Assembly (NCBI RefSeq): GCF_008630935.1
Contig: NZ_CP043908.1
Coordinates: 806,001 to 870,000, forward strand
Reading direction: 5' to 3'
DNA from: Thermodesulfobacterium sp. TA1
Lineage (GTDB): Bacteria; Desulfobacterota; Thermodesulfobacteria; Thermodesulfobacteriales; Thermodesulfobacteriaceae
DNA length: 64,000 nt
How positions within the stretch are numbered: position 1 is the stretch's first letter; each line of letters starts with the position of its first letter. The notes beneath the pieces were generated by a model. It was not told where the DNA came from. It saw nothing but the letters and a program-made list of their open reading frames with translations, and did not search any database. The position numbers and the translations under genes are program-made. Of this stretch, positions 1-10,710 are shown in pieces.

Positions 1-688
1 CGGTCCTTGAAAAATGTTCCTCTGTATGTCTAACCATCACAAACCCGTTTATATAGTTCCAATAAAGGTTAGGTAAAAACATTAAAAAAGGTAATCCAAA
101 CATCAGGTAGGTAAAAGGATTTTTTAAAAAATCTCTTTTAAAAACCAACAGATAGAAAAAAGCTATCAACACAAAACTTAGCATCGTTTGCTTGGTAAGG
201 ACCCCAAGTCCCATAAAAAGACCTGTTAAAAAGGCATGCTTTAGGTTGGATTTTTCTAAATAGTTTAGAAAAAAATAAAGCGAGGCTGTCCAGAAAAGTA
301 AAAGAGGTGGGTCTATCGTTATGATAAAGCTGTAAACAGTAAGTATAGGAATTAAACTAAGACAAGCTAAGGCTAAGAAAAGTTTATTTTCAGAAGGTAA
401 GCGTTTTTTAAGGATAAGATAAAAAAACAAGGTTGATAAAGAAATAGAAGAAAGGGCAGGTAAGCGCACTATCCATTCAGAAACCCCTAATAAAGAAGTA
501 AAAAGACCGATCAACCAGGCAACCATCGGGGGTTTACTATAATACCCCCAGTCAAGATGCCTTGACCAATCCCAATAGTAAGATTCGTCATAGGAAAGAG
601 GAAGGTTTAAAGAGAAAAGATAAAAAAGTTTAAACAAGAACAGAAAAATCAAAAAAATGAGAGGTTTAGGCAGTCTTTTTGGTGCCAT
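1..688 (-). CDS. ArnT/PMT-type lipid-linked sugar glycosyltransferase (partial, C-terminus off window)
   Basis: Polytopic membrane glycosyltransferase of the dolichyl-phosphate-mannose/ArnT superfamily, which moves a sugar from a polyprenyl phosphate carrier to an envelope acceptor. Reading inward from the ATG at 688, a first hydrophobic segment is followed by SYDESYYWDWSRHLDWGYYS and then KPPMVAWL. This is the conserved first periplasmic loop with the acidic DE pair. Several more membrane segments follow. Only about 229 residues are in the window. The start overlaps the end of the PAP2 gene by 23 bp, suggesting translational coupling. The acceptor (lipid A or another glycan) cannot be told from sequence. 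Confidence 0.88.
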   Translation of the reverse strand, partial: MAPKRLPKPLIFLIFLFLFKLFYLFSLNLPLSYDESYYWDWSRHLDWGYYSKPPMVAWLIGLFTSLLGVSEWIVRLPALSSISLSTLFFYLILKKRLPSENKLFLALACLSLIPILTVYSFIITIDPPLLLFWTASLYFFLNYLEKSNLKHAFLTGLFMGLGVLTKQTMLSFVLIAFFYLLVFKRDFLKNPFTYLMFGLPFLMFLPNLYWNYINGFVMVRHTEEHFSRT

Positions 689-1259
689 ACAAAAGTTTGT
701 TTAAAAGGGTTTTAACCAAAAGATAAAACGTCCATCCCCAAAAACCACCCCAAAGAAAACCAAACAGCACATCAGAAGGGTAGTGGTGCCCTAAGTATAT
801 TCTTGACCAACCTACCAAAAGCATAAACAAAGTCCAACCCCAGACAAACGGGGGGTAAAAAAGGCTTAAATAAACCGAGGCAAAAGAAACGTTTGAGGCA
901 TGGTTTGAAGGAAAACTATAGCTTGATTCCTTTTTTATTGGTTGATTAAGGTAGCGGTAGCTTTGGTTGGTGTAGTAATATACTTTTTCTTGGGCTAAAA
1001 AGGGTCTTGGTTTTTGAAAATAGGGTTTTAAAAGTTTAGCACAACTAAAGTCTACCCAGAGATAGCCTAAAACCAAAAAGAGCCATATTAGTAAACTTTG
1101 CCAAAGGTTTTTCTTTTTAAGGATAAGCCACCCAGTGATTACAAAGAACACATAAATAAAATCTGGGTGGCTAAAATAAGGTAAAATAAAATCTAAAACT
1201 CTGTTTCTAAAATGATTGACGATATAAAAAAGCTTTAGGTCTAACTGGTATAAAAGCAA
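666..1259 (-). CDS. PAP2-family membrane phosphatase
   Basis: Membrane phosphatase of the PAP2/undecaprenyl-diphosphatase/lipid A phosphatase group, 197 aa. The three family motifs are intact: KPYFQKPRP (about 78-86), PSNH (117-120) and SRIYLGHHYPSD (152-163), which give the phosphate-binding Arg and Lys and the catalytic His pair. About five to six membrane segments are visible. The start is a TTG at 1259; no in-frame ATG lies upstream of the first helix and the ribosome site is weak. It sits upstream of an ArnT-like transferase in one operon, so removal of phosphate from lipid A or from a polyprenyl carrier is the likely role. The exact substrate is open. Confidence 0.85.
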   Translation of the reverse strand: MLLYQLDLKLFYIVNHFRNRVLDFILPYFSHPDFIYVFFVITGWLILKKKNLWQSLLIWLFLVLGYLWVDFSCAKLLKPYFQKPRPFLAQEKVYYYTNQSYRYLNQPIKKESSYSFPSNHASNVSFASVYLSLFYPPFVWGWTLFMLLVGWSRIYLGHHYPSDVLFGFLWGGFWGWTFYLLVKTLLNKLLYGTKKTA

Positions 1260-1294
1260 GGCAAACTTTAAAAGTTTCAGGTTTATAATCAGGT

Positions 1295-1951
1295 TTATAA
1301 GATAGAAATGTTAGCTTTTTTAGCATCTTCTAAAAACTTGGTAAGGCCTATATCAGTAAGAGGGTGTTTAAACATCTGTTCTATTACTTTAAAAGGAATG
1401 GTTGCAATATCAACCCCTAAAAGGGCACATTTTCTTACGTGGTCTACATGACGTATGCTTGCGGCAATGATCTCGGTTTCAAACCCATAAGCTGCATAAA
1501 TCTGAAGTATTTCCTCTAATACAGAAATACCATCATAAGAGATATCATCTATCCTTCCTACAAAAGGAGAAACATAGGTAGCTCCGGCTTTCGCGGCAAT
1601 AAGGGCCTGCATAGGGGTAAAGACCAGCGTAACATTAGTAGGAATTTCTTCTGCAGCTAAGGCTTGAACCGCTTTTATCCCCTCAACGGTAAAAGGGATT
1701 TTGATTACCACATTGTCTCCCATCTTGGCAAGTTCTTTGGCCTCTTTAACCATGCCTTCAAAGTCTGTAGCTAAAACCTCTAAAGACACAGGTAAATCAG
1801 GTACCTCTTTTAAAATTTCAATGGCAGCCTCTTTCCAGGGTTTACCTGTTTGAGAAAGAAGGGTAGGGTTGGTGGTCACTCCGTCGAGAATTCCCCATTC
1901 TTTAACCTTTCTTATTTCTTCGATTTTAGCGGTGTCAACAAAGATTTTCAT
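1295..1951 (-). CDS. transaldolase / fructose-6-phosphate aldolase-like (TalC/MipB subfamily)
   Basis: Class I aldolase of the short (about 220 aa) transaldolase subfamily. Known members either transfer dihydroxyacetone units in the pentose phosphate pathway or cleave fructose-6-phosphate. Seen here: Asp6 in the first strand ([10 protein letters not shown]), TTNPTLL at about 26-32, and the Schiff-base Lys84 in VVIKIPFT. Length is normal. The ATG overlaps the argG stop by 4 bp (ATGA), so the two genes are translationally coupled. A non-oxidative pentose phosphate role is the usual function in anaerobes lacking the long transaldolase; that is inference. Confidence 0.9.
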   Translation of the reverse strand: MKIFVDTAKIEEIRKVKEWGILDGVTTNPTLLSQTGKPWKEAAIEILKEVPDLPVSLEVLATDFEGMVKEAKELAKMGDNVVIKIPFTVEGIKAVQALAAEEIPTNVTLVFTPMQALIAAKAGATYVSPFVGRIDDISYDGISVLEEILQIYAAYGFETEIIAASIRHVDHVRKCALLGVDIATIPFKVIEQMFKHPLTDIGLTKFLEDAKKANISIL

Positions 1952-3150
1952 AGTCCTTCCTCCTCCGATAGGTTGTAAATTTTTAATCTTAATCCCTGAA
2001 GTCTTATAAAACCTTCTGCATCTTTAGGGTTATATCCCTCTTTTTCTTCAAAACTTACCAAATGTTTTTTATACAAACTGTTAGGGCTTTTTCTACCGGC
2101 TACTATTACGTTTCCTTTATAGAGTTTAAGCCTTATTGTTCCTGAGACTCTTTCTTGGGTTTGTTCTATCAGAGCCTTTAGGGTTTGAAACTCAGGACTA
2201 AACCAAAATCCATAATAGATAAGCTCTGCTATTTTAGGCATGAGGCTGTCTTTAAGTCTCATTACTTCTCTATCAAGGGTAATCTGTTCTAAAGCCCTAT
2301 GGGCTATATGCAAAATGGTACCCCCTGGCGTTTCATAGATGCCTCTGCTTTTTAACCCTACAAACCTATTTTCCACCATATCAACCCTACCGACACCATG
2401 CTTCCCACCCAATTCGTTTAGTTTCTTTAAAAGAGCAGCAGGGCTTAATCTTTCTCCGTTAACCGCCACCGGCTCTCCTTTTTCAAATTCTATCTCTACA
2501 TATTCAGGGGTATCGGGGGCCTTTTCAGGAGAAAGGGTCATAAGAAACATATCCTCTGGTGGTTCAGTCCAGAGGTCTTCTAAGATACCACCTTCATAAC
2601 TTATATGAAAAAGGTTAGCATCTATACTATAAGGTTTTTCTGGGGTGACAGGAACAGGGATACCATGTTTTTGGGCATAAGCTATCAAGTCTTGTCTTCC
2701 CTTGAAATCCCATTCCCTCCAAGGGGCAATAACTTTAAGCTGAGGGGCAAGGGCTGAATAGGTAAGCTCAAACCTTACCTGGTCGTTTCCTTTACCGGTT
2801 GCTCCATGGGCTACTGCATCCGCCCCTTCCTCAAGGGCGATCTTTACTTGTTCTTTAGCAATAAGCGGACGTGCAAGAGATGTTCCCATAAGATACCAGT
2901 CTTCGTACCTTGCACCTGCCTTTATAGCAAAAAATACATAGTCTTTAACAAATTCTTCTTTTAAGTCCTTTATGATAACCTTTTCTGCACCACAGTTAAG
3001 ACCTTTTTGTTTGATTTCTTCCCAATCTTCTTCTTGACCAAGGTCTGCACAAAAGGCCACTACAGGACATTGATACTTTTCTATAAGCCACTTTAAAATT
3101 ACTGAAGTATCAAGCCCCCCAGAATAAGCTAAAACTATTTTCTTAGGCAT
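1948..3150 (-). CDS. argG: argininosuccinate synthase
   Basis: Cytosolic enzyme joining citrulline and aspartate with ATP to give argininosuccinate, the penultimate step of arginine synthesis. The N-terminal PP-loop AYSGGLDTS (8-16) binds ATP. Further signatures are [17 protein letters not shown] and [15 protein letters not shown], typical of ArgG. The 400-residue length is standard. It lies downstream of a small thiamine-binding-type gene and is coupled to the transaldolase-like gene by a 4-bp overlap. Another arginine gene, argB, lies about 48 kb away on the other strand, so the pathway genes are scattered. Confidence 0.97.
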   Translation of the reverse strand: MPKKIVLAYSGGLDTSVILKWLIEKYQCPVVAFCADLGQEEDWEEIKQKGLNCGAEKVIIKDLKEEFVKDYVFFAIKAGARYEDWYLMGTSLARPLIAKEQVKIALEEGADAVAHGATGKGNDQVRFELTYSALAPQLKVIAPWREWDFKGRQDLIAYAQKHGIPVPVTPEKPYSIDANLFHISYEGGILEDLWTEPPEDMFLMTLSPEKAPDTPEYVEIEFEKGEPVAVNGERLSPAALLKKLNELGGKHGVGRVDMVENRFVGLKSRGIYETPGGTILHIAHRALEQITLDREVMRLKDSLMPKIAELIYYGFWFSPEFQTLKALIEQTQERVSGTIRLKLYKGNVIVAGRKSPNSLYKKHLVSFEEKEGYNPKDAEGFIRLQGLRLKIYNLSEEEGL

Positions 3151-3166
3151 TAAAGAAAAACCTCCT

Positions 3167-3484
3167 TTAGACTTTACTTACTGATCTTCCGAGTTTCTTT
3201 TCTACCGATTCTATTTTACTTTTGATACGGCCTGATTTTCCCTTTCTATAATCGATTTTAATGTTAACTATGATACGGTTGCAGTCCTTTTCTAAAGCCT
3301 TAAAACACTCTTCAGCGATTTTTAAGGCCTCTTCCATGGTCTCTGTTTCTATTACCGTTTCCATCGGGGTCATTACATAGGGATGGTTTGAACGTTCGAT
3401 AATCTCTACAGCTCTGGCTACATAGGAGCTTACACTCTCACCTTTATCTAACGGAAAAATGCTAATTCCCATCAACACACTCAT
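3167..3484 (-). CDS. MTH1187/UPF0045-family thiamine-binding-type protein
   Basis: Small ferredoxin-fold protein, 105 aa, of the MTH1187/YkoF-like family; members bind thiamine or related ligands as oligomers. The match rests on the overall pattern: [20 protein letters not shown], then MTPMETVIE, an [10 protein letters not shown] helix, and a basic C-terminus with [14 protein letters not shown]. No catalytic residues are expected. It is 16 bp upstream of argG on the same strand, probably co-transcribed. What it does for argG or its neighbours is not evident. Confidence 0.8.
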   Translation of the reverse strand: MSVLMGISIFPLDKGESVSSYVARAVEIIERSNHPYVMTPMETVIETETMEEALKIAEECFKALEKDCNRIIVNIKIDYRKGKSGRIKSKIESVEKKLGRSVSKV

Positions 3485-3524
3485 AATAATTTATTTTACC
3501 ATAAGTTTTTTTGATAGCAACTTG

Positions 3525-5102
3525 TTAAACTTTCTTTTTATCACAGGCTCCACAGAGTTTGCAGGTTTCAGGTTTGCAAAAACCGGTTAATTTTAACTCT
3601 TTAGCCCTTTGCCATTCTCTCCAGAGATATTCTTTTTTTACTCCTAAATCGATTTTATCCCAGGGAAAGGAGATCTTTAACGACCCTTCAGGACGTAAAA
3701 ATTCTGAGACCTTAGGTAGAATCTTTAGGGCTTTTTTAAGATTTTTCCCTTCAGCCAAACTAAGTAAAAAATCTTTTAAATCTTTGTTTCCTCTTGCTAT
3801 CAAGGTTTGTAAAAGGGCTTCTTCAGGAGGTTCAACCTTTAGGTTTTTGACCTGTCTCAGTTCTTTTTTTATCCACCTTTCCTTTTCTTTAAGCACTTTT
3901 AATCCTAAGAATTCAGTCCACTGAAAGGGAGTATGAGGTTTGGGCACAAAAAAAGAAAACGTAAAAGAAAAGTTGAGGTGAAAACCCTGAGCAAGGAGCT
4001 TTTTTATAAACTTGGTGGTTTCTTCTAAGTCTTCTTGGGTCTCAAAAGGCAAGCCTAACATAAAATAGAATTTGATGTTTTTTAATCCTTTTTCTTGAAA
4101 CTTCTCTAAGGCCTCAAAAATCTCTTCTTCTGTAAGGTTTTTGTTTATGACCCTTTTTAACCTTGGAGAGGCTGTCTCTGGGGCAATCGCTATACTTTTG
4201 GTGCCTTTTAAAAGGGCTAAAAAATCTTCGTTTAAAGCGTCTATTCTTAAGGAAGAAAAAGTAAGGGTGCATCCTTTTTCTAAGAGTTTTTGTCCAAACT
4301 TAAGGATTTCTTGTTTATTAGCAAACTCAAGCCCTATTATCCCTACTTTAGAATTTTCTGGTATGTTTTCTATCACTTCAGACAGAACTTCTTCTGGATA
4401 ACTTCTGGGAGGTCGGTAGACAAACCCTGCAGCACAAAACCTGCAAGCCCTTCCACAGCCTTTGGCTACCTCTATCAAATAGGTTTCTGAGAAGGTGGCT
4501 TTTTCACTGATAAGGGTGGAATATACTACCTGAGTTGGATTTTTGGTTTTTAAAACCTTTATTTTTTGGGAATTTCGTTGAGAGGGAAGGTAGACAAAAG
4601 GTAAAAAACTTAAATGTTTAAGCAATGTTTTTTTGTCTTGAGAATATTCTACCAAGAGGGGGATTATTTGAGGTTCCATTTCTTCCCATTCACCAAGTAA
4701 AAAGGCATCTATAAAAGGTGAAAGAGGCTCTGGGTTTAACCAAGTAGCCACCCCTCCTGCTAAAACAGGTTGTTTTCTTTGGATAGGGTCTAAGCCAAGT
4801 TCTCCGTCTTTTAAGATTTTTAATACGTTTATATAATCTACCTCAAAGGGCACAGAAAAAAGGATAAGGTCAAAATCCTTAAGAGGCCTAAAGCTTTCTA
4901 CAGACCTCAGTTTTTGGTTTTTTTCTGGTAAGAATACCCGCTCGCAGACTATTTCTTGATAAAGGTTTAGTCTTTGATAAACATAGAGAAAGCCTAAATT
5001 AGACATTCCTACGGCATAATGGTTAGGAAACACCAAGGCTATAGAGGTCCTTCCGGTCCATTTTTTTCGGAAAAAATTTTTTTCAAACTTGGTATAATCC
5101 AT
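3525..5102 (-). CDS. radical SAM protein of the TIGR03960 (B12-binding-like) type
   Basis: Radical SAM enzyme, 525 aa, resembling the TIGR03960 family, whose substrate is unknown to me. The N-terminal 190 residues resemble a B12-binding-like Rossmann region (IALVFPNHYAVGMSNLGF, then GGVATWLNPEPLSPFIDAF). The iron-sulfur motif is KGCGRACRFCAAG with Cys216, Cys220 and Cys223, followed by a TIM-barrel region. The C-terminus has a second Cys cluster (CKPETCKLCGACDKKK) that could hold another cluster or zinc. Typical family members are longer, so this is a compact version. Oriented away from kdsA with a 77-bp shared upstream gap. Confidence 0.82.
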   Translation of the reverse strand: MDYTKFEKNFFRKKWTGRTSIALVFPNHYAVGMSNLGFLYVYQRLNLYQEIVCERVFLPEKNQKLRSVESFRPLKDFDLILFSVPFEVDYINVLKILKDGELGLDPIQRKQPVLAGGVATWLNPEPLSPFIDAFLLGEWEEMEPQIIPLLVEYSQDKKTLLKHLSFLPFVYLPSQRNSQKIKVLKTKNPTQVVYSTLISEKATFSETYLIEVAKGCGRACRFCAAGFVYRPPRSYPEEVLSEVIENIPENSKVGIIGLEFANKQEILKFGQKLLEKGCTLTFSSLRIDALNEDFLALLKGTKSIAIAPETASPRLKRVINKNLTEEEIFEALEKFQEKGLKNIKFYFMLGLPFETQEDLEETTKFIKKLLAQGFHLNFSFTFSFFVPKPHTPFQWTEFLGLKVLKEKERWIKKELRQVKNLKVEPPEEALLQTLIARGNKDLKDFLLSLAEGKNLKKALKILPKVSEFLRPEGSLKISFPWDKIDLGVKKEYLWREWQRAKELKLTGFCKPETCKLCGACDKKKV

Positions 5103-5176
5103 CTACTTTTGCCTATAGGGCTTGCAAGTCTGTCAAATTGATTATAAAATACTTTTTAAAATTCTACAAAAGGTAA

Positions 5177-6494
<1,318 letters not shown>

Positions 6495-6949
6495 GTTTAT
6501 TCTTAGGTTCAAACGGTCTGTCCCAAGATTTTAGTATCGTAGCTAAAGACTTAGAGTATAGTTTTTACGGTAAAGAAGGTTTTCTTTGGAAGCTTAAGGC
6601 TTCATTTTTTAAACGCGACAAAGAGGGGAGCTTTTTAGCAGAAGGTTTAAATGTGGTTAGCCCAACCAAAGGGATAAACATTTCCTCTAAACGGGGATAT
6701 TATTATCCTAAGGAAGACAAAATGGTTTTTCAGGGGAACGTAAAATTAATTACCAACGACCATGGAGAGGTATACACCGAAGAATTAATTTTTTTTCCTA
6801 AAAAAAACTATCTTTTTACCGAAAGAGAGGTATTGGTAAAGAAAAAAGGGATGATGGTTAAAGGACAGGGGATGACCTATCAGATAGACCAAGGAAATTT
6901 TAAAGTGCAGGGTAGGGCTCAATTTCAGATGAGTCTCTAAAAATCAAAC

Positions 6950-7702
6950 ATGACTGAAGAAAAGACTTATCGTCAGAAAATCTTAGTAGAGGCTTATGAA
7001 AAAGCCAAGGGACACAGAGCAAGAGTAAAAGAGCGATTTCTTAAAGAAGGGCCAGAAAGGTTTACTGACGAAGACCTGCTTGAACTTCTTTTGATGTTTA
7101 GTCTTCCTTATCGAGATACTCGAAAACTTGCCAGAACCCTTCTTAATCATTATAAGACCTTAGACCAGGTGCTTGATGCCCCGTTAGAGGAGCTAAAAAC
7201 GTTTAAAGGTTTAAAAGAAAAGGCTGTTCTTCCGCTAAAGGTTATAAACGAGGTTGCAAGAAGGTACCTTAAAACTAAAGCTTTAAAAACCGAATATCTT
7301 AGGTCTCCTCAAGAGGTATACGAATACCTTCGCTATGAATTACAAAACCTTGACCGAGAGGTGCTAAAGGTGCTTTTTCTTGATGCTAAGTCTAAGGTAT
7401 TAGGGGTGGAAACCCTTTTTGAGGGTACCTTACATGAAAGCGCGGTTTACCCAAGGGAGATTTTTAAAAAAACTTTAGAAAAAAAGGCCTTATCGATCGT
7501 CCTTGTACATAACCATCCTTCAGGAGACCCAACCCCTTCAAGGGAAGATTTGGTCCTTACCAAAAGACTTATTTTAGCTGGGGAGCTTCTTCAGATAAAG
7601 GTTCTTGACCATGTTATTATAGGGAAGAACGGATATTACAGTATGGCTGAAAAGGGTGATATAGAAAGACTTAAGGCTGAGATAAGGAGAGAGATTTTAT
7701 GA
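6950..7702 (+). CDS. radC: RadC/YeeS-family JAB-domain protein
   Basis: RadC family, 250 aa. An N-terminal helix-hairpin-helix-like region (about 25-110) precedes a JAB1/MPN metalloprotease-like domain (about 118-245). The JAMM metal site is intact: VLVHNHPSGDPTPSREDL with His187, His189 and Asp200. The historical link to DNA repair is doubtful and the molecular function is unsettled. It lies 9 bp after lptC and overlaps ispH by 4 bp (ATGA), so it is part of the kdsA-to-tadA operon. Confidence 0.93.
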   Translation: MTEEKTYRQKILVEAYEKAKGHRARVKERFLKEGPERFTDEDLLELLLMFSLPYRDTRKLARTLLNHYKTLDQVLDAPLEELKTFKGLKEKAVLPLKVINEVARRYLKTKALKTEYLRSPQEVYEYLRYELQNLDREVLKVLFLDAKSKVLGVETLFEGTLHESAVYPREIFKKTLEKKALSIVLVHNHPSGDPTPSREDLVLTKRLILAGELLQIKVLDHVIIGKNGYYSMAEKGDIERLKAEIRREIL

Positions 7703-9342
7703 AGATAAAGATCGCTAAAAAGGCTGGTTTTTGCATGGGAGTAAGACGGGCGGTTAATTTGGTGTTAAAAGCTTTAAACGAGGAAAAGTCTAACATTTAC
7801 ACCTATGGTCCCTTGATACATAATCCCCAAACGTTGAAATTACTTGATACCTTTGGAGTAAAAGTGTTAAAAGACCTCAATAACGACCTTCCACAAGGGG
7901 TGGTGGTTATACGTGCCCACGGAGTTCCACCCAAAGATTATAAAATTTTATCACAAAAACATAAAGTAATAGACGGAACCTGCCCAAGGGTGCTTAAGGT
8001 CCAAGCGTTGGCTAAAAAGGCAGTTTCTGAAGGAAAAGAAGTGGTTATCATAGGAGATAAAGACCATGCAGAGGTTAAAGGTATTCTTGGTTACTGCGAA
8101 GGTAAGGGATATGTGATTTCTTCTGAAGAAGACTTAACGACCCTCCCTCCACTTAAAGAATATGTTATCCTTTCTCAAACCACCCAGGATGAAAGGCTTT
8201 TTAACCTTCTTGCTAAAAAGATTATCTCTCTTTATCCCAACGGAGAAATTATTAATACCATCTGTAATGCTACAGAGGTAAGGCAAAACGAGGTAAGAAA
8301 TCTTTGTAAAGATTGCTCAGCTATAGTGGTAATAGGCGGAAAGTTTAGTGCAAACACCAACCGTTTAGCAGAGGTAGCTAAAAAAGAAAATAAACAGGTA
8401 TTTTTGGTTGAAAGTCCTGAGGAATTACCTTGGGAAGAGATAAAAAAACATAAAATAATAGGTATTACTGCAGGAGCCTCAACTCCTAACTGGTTGATAA
8501 ACGAGGTTGTAGATTATATAAAAGCAAAGACTTCTTTTTTTTATAACTTATTGAAAATCTTATGTTTTACTTCAACCACTTTATCTTTAACCTTTCTTAC
8601 GGTTTTTCTCGGTATTTTGGCAGCGATTAAACATCCGTTTAATCTTCAATTTCTTTATCTTGCCTTGTTTGTTTGGAGTTTTACTACTTTAAGATATCTT
8701 TTAAACCAAAGACTTTTAAAGGATACCTTTAGGTTTTTCCTCCCGATAAAACATAAATTTCTTTCTCAACACGAGAAAGGTCTTTTAGGGTTTATGGTGT
8801 TAGCAGGAATTTTGGCTTTAGTTGCAGGGATTTTATATAAATCGAGAATACTAAGCTTAGCCATAGTCCTTTTGCTTATAGACCTTCTTACCTATCGTAC
8901 TTCATTAACCTTTCTCTGGGAGGCTCTTTTCTTATCGTCCCTTACTCTTTATCTATATCCTTTTTGGAGTTTAAATTTTGGACTTATTTTTTTGCAAGGC
9001 CTTTTGGTGATTTTTTATTTAAAGCTTTATTTAGAAATAGTCTATTTTCAGACAGATGGGTTTTTACCCAAAAACTTTTTTCTTTCCACCCTTTCTTATG
9101 AACCTAAAAAAATTTTTAAGGTTTTAAACTTGATCGTTTTAGTTGGGGTTTTACTTACCTTTTTCTCGGCTTTTTTAGACCTTAAGTTTGGGTTGTTTTT
9201 TATCGTGTGGGGAGTAGCCTATTTTCTTAGTTTAGTGGTCAAAAAAAGACCCCTTGGTCAGGTGGTTTATCTGGAGATTTTGGTAACTTTGGTTTCTTTG
9301 ATTTTTTTAGTTTGTGGATTTTTGATAAGAGGATTAGGTTAG
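7699..9342 (+). CDS. ispH: IspH (HMBPP reductase) fused to a C-terminal polytopic membrane domain
   Basis: Residues 1 to about 285 are a complete IspH/LytB, the [4Fe-4S] enzyme making IPP and DMAPP from HMBPP in the last MEP-pathway step. The three cluster cysteines are in KAGFCMGVRRAV (Cys12), DGTCPRVLKV and TICNATEVRQNEV. Residues 290-547 form about eight or nine hydrophobic helices, absent from ordinary IspH (about 300 aa). The spacing and polar patches (IKHKFLSQHEKGLLGF, and LEIVYFQTDGFLPKNFFLST) resemble a UbiA prenyltransferase fold that has lost its Asp-rich motifs; this likeness is my inference. One frame spans both parts with no stop, so the fusion is real in this sequence. Confidence 0.92.
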   Translation: MKIKIAKKAGFCMGVRRAVNLVLKALNEEKSNIYTYGPLIHNPQTLKLLDTFGVKVLKDLNNDLPQGVVVIRAHGVPPKDYKILSQKHKVIDGTCPRVLKVQALAKKAVSEGKEVVIIGDKDHAEVKGILGYCEGKGYVISSEEDLTTLPPLKEYVILSQTTQDERLFNLLAKKIISLYPNGEIINTICNATEVRQNEVRNLCKDCSAIVVIGGKFSANTNRLAEVAKKENKQVFLVESPEELPWEEIKKHKIIGITAGASTPNWLINEVVDYIKAKTSFFYNLLKILCFTSTTLSLTFLTVFLGILAAIKHPFNLQFLYLALFVWSFTTLRYLLNQRLLKDTFRFFLPIKHKFLSQHEKGLLGFMVLAGILALVAGILYKSRILSLAIVLLLIDLLTYRTSLTFLWEALFLSSLTLYLYPFWSLNFGLIFLQGLLVIFYLKLYLEIVYFQTDGFLPKNFFLSTLSYEPKKIFKVLNLIVLVGVLLTFFSAFLDLKFGLFFIVWGVAYFLSLVVKKRPLGQVVYLEILVTLVSLIFLVCGFLIRGLG

Positions 9343-9347
9343 GCAAA

Positions 9348-9818
9348 ATGTTTGATGAAAAGGATAAAATTTTTATGGAAGAAGCCTTAAAAGAGGCTTT
9401 TAAGGCTTTTGAGGAAGAGGAGGTGCCTGTTGGTGCGGTTGTTGTGTCTCCTAACGGAGAAATTATAGGTAGAGGAAGAAACCAAATTTTAAAACAAAAC
9501 GACCCCACTGCCCATGCTGAAATTTTAGCTATAAAAGAGGCTTGCCAAAGAGTAGGGAATTTCAGACTTTTAGGCTGCAAAGTTTATGTTACCCTTGAGC
9601 CTTGTCCGATGTGTGCCTATGCGTTAGTCCTTGCCAGGATAGAAGAATTGATCTTTGCTACAAAGGATGAAAAAACAGGGGCTTGTATAAGCCTTTATCA
9701 AATCACCAACGACCCAAGATTAAACCATAGAATTAAGGTAAGAGAAGGCTTATTACAAGAAAAGGCAGCAGAACTGCTTAGAAGTTTTTTTAAAGCAAAA
9801 AGAGAAACTACAAAGTAA
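9348..9818 (+). CDS. tadA: tRNA adenosine(34) deaminase TadA
   Basis: Zinc deaminase converting wobble adenosine to inosine in tRNA-Arg(ACG). Zinc ligands are in DPTAHAEILA (His56, proton shuttle Glu58) and EPCPMC (Cys86, Cys89). The C-terminal DEKTGACIS and NHRIKV segments are typical of TadA rather than other CDA-fold enzymes. I chose the ATG at 9348 (156 aa), 5 bp after the ispH stop, over a TTG at 9312 lying inside ispH. The 3' end overlaps the convergent GGDEF gene by 11 bp. Confidence 0.94.
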   Translation: MFDEKDKIFMEEALKEAFKAFEEEEVPVGAVVVSPNGEIIGRGRNQILKQNDPTAHAEILAIKEACQRVGNFRLLGCKVYVTLEPCPMCAYALVLARIEELIFATKDEKTGACISLYQITNDPRLNHRIKVREGLLQEKAAELLRSFFKAKRETTK

Positions 9819-10710
9819 GGGGTATTTCGCAACAGTTGCCCTTATTTTCTAAGGTTAAAACTTCTACTCGGTTTTTACCTAAACGTTTTGCCTTATAAAG
9901 GGCTTGGTCAGCCAAGGAAATGCATTCCATTATTTCTTTCTCTCCATTATATTCGCTACCACCGATACTTACAGTTATTTTAAGGTCAGGATACTTCTCA
10001 AGTTTTATTTCTTCAACCCTTTGTCTTAGTCTTTCTCCTACCATCTTTACCTTTTCTAAATCACATCTATAAAGCATCACTAAGAATTCTTCTCCTCCGT
10101 ATCTTATCACCTCATCACTAATTTTTACGTTTTTTCTTAAAGTCGTAGCAACTGCTTTTAGAACCTCATCCCCTATCAAATGACCATAGGTATCGTTGAT
10201 GTTTTTAAAGTTGTCTATGTCTATCATAAGAAATCCGATAGAGCTTTGAGTTTTCATAATTTTGGGTAAGATTAAATCAAGGTAAAGTCTGTTGTTTAGT
10301 TCGGTAAGATGGTCGATATAGATAAGATTAGGCATAGACTTTATAATATCTTTTAGACTTACCATCCCTATAAGTTTATAGGTGTTATCAACTACCGGAA
10401 GGTGACTGATATTAAACCGATGCATAAGGGTTATAGCTTCAAAAAGGGATGATTCACCGTTAATCGTAATAAGTGTTTTTTTGTCTTTTCCTAAGGCTTG
10501 AAGTGCCTCAGATACAGTATTAGGAGCAGGAGAAACAAGAAAAATTTTTGGCAAGTCTCTTAGAGTTATAATGTGTATCGGTTCGTGTTTTTGATTTACC
10601 ACCAAAACACTTCCGATTTCTTTATCTATAAAATTATAGATTAAGTCCACGATATTTGTCTCAGGATTAATTGTAACTAAATTTTTGATCATAATATTTT
10701 CTACTAACAT
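9808..10710 (-). CDS. CBS-pair diguanylate cyclase (GGDEF)
   Basis: Predicted soluble diguanylate cyclase, 300 aa. Residues 1-125 hold two CBS domains (MIKNLVTINPETNIVDLIYN, and HLPVVDNTYKLIGMVSLKDI), likely an adenosine-ligand or ion sensor. Residues 130-290 are a GGDEF domain with active-site GGEEF at 205-209 and IDIDNFKNINDTYGH for metal and GTP binding. The inhibitory I-site is KISD (196-199) instead of RxxD, so product feedback may be weakened. No membrane segment. Two PilZ proteins elsewhere in the window are possible c-di-GMP receptors. Confidence 0.9.
   Translation of the reverse strand: MLVENIMIKNLVTINPETNIVDLIYNFIDKEIGSVLVVNQKHEPIHIITLRDLPKIFLVSPAPNTVSEALQALGKDKKTLITINGESSLFEAITLMHRFNISHLPVVDNTYKLIGMVSLKDIIKSMPNLIYIDHLTELNNRLYLDLILPKIMKTQSSIGFLMIDIDNFKNINDTYGHLIGDEVLKAVATTLRKNVKISDEVIRYGGEEFLVMLYRCDLEKVKMVGERLRQRVEEIKLEKYPDLKITVSIGGSEYNGEKEIMECISLADQALYKAKRLGKNRVEVLTLENKGNCCEIPLTL

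Noticed and set aside
9312-9347. TTG start of tadA at 9312.
   Set aside because: It lies within ispH and adds residues not typical of TadA; the ATG at 9348 is placed right after the ispH stop.
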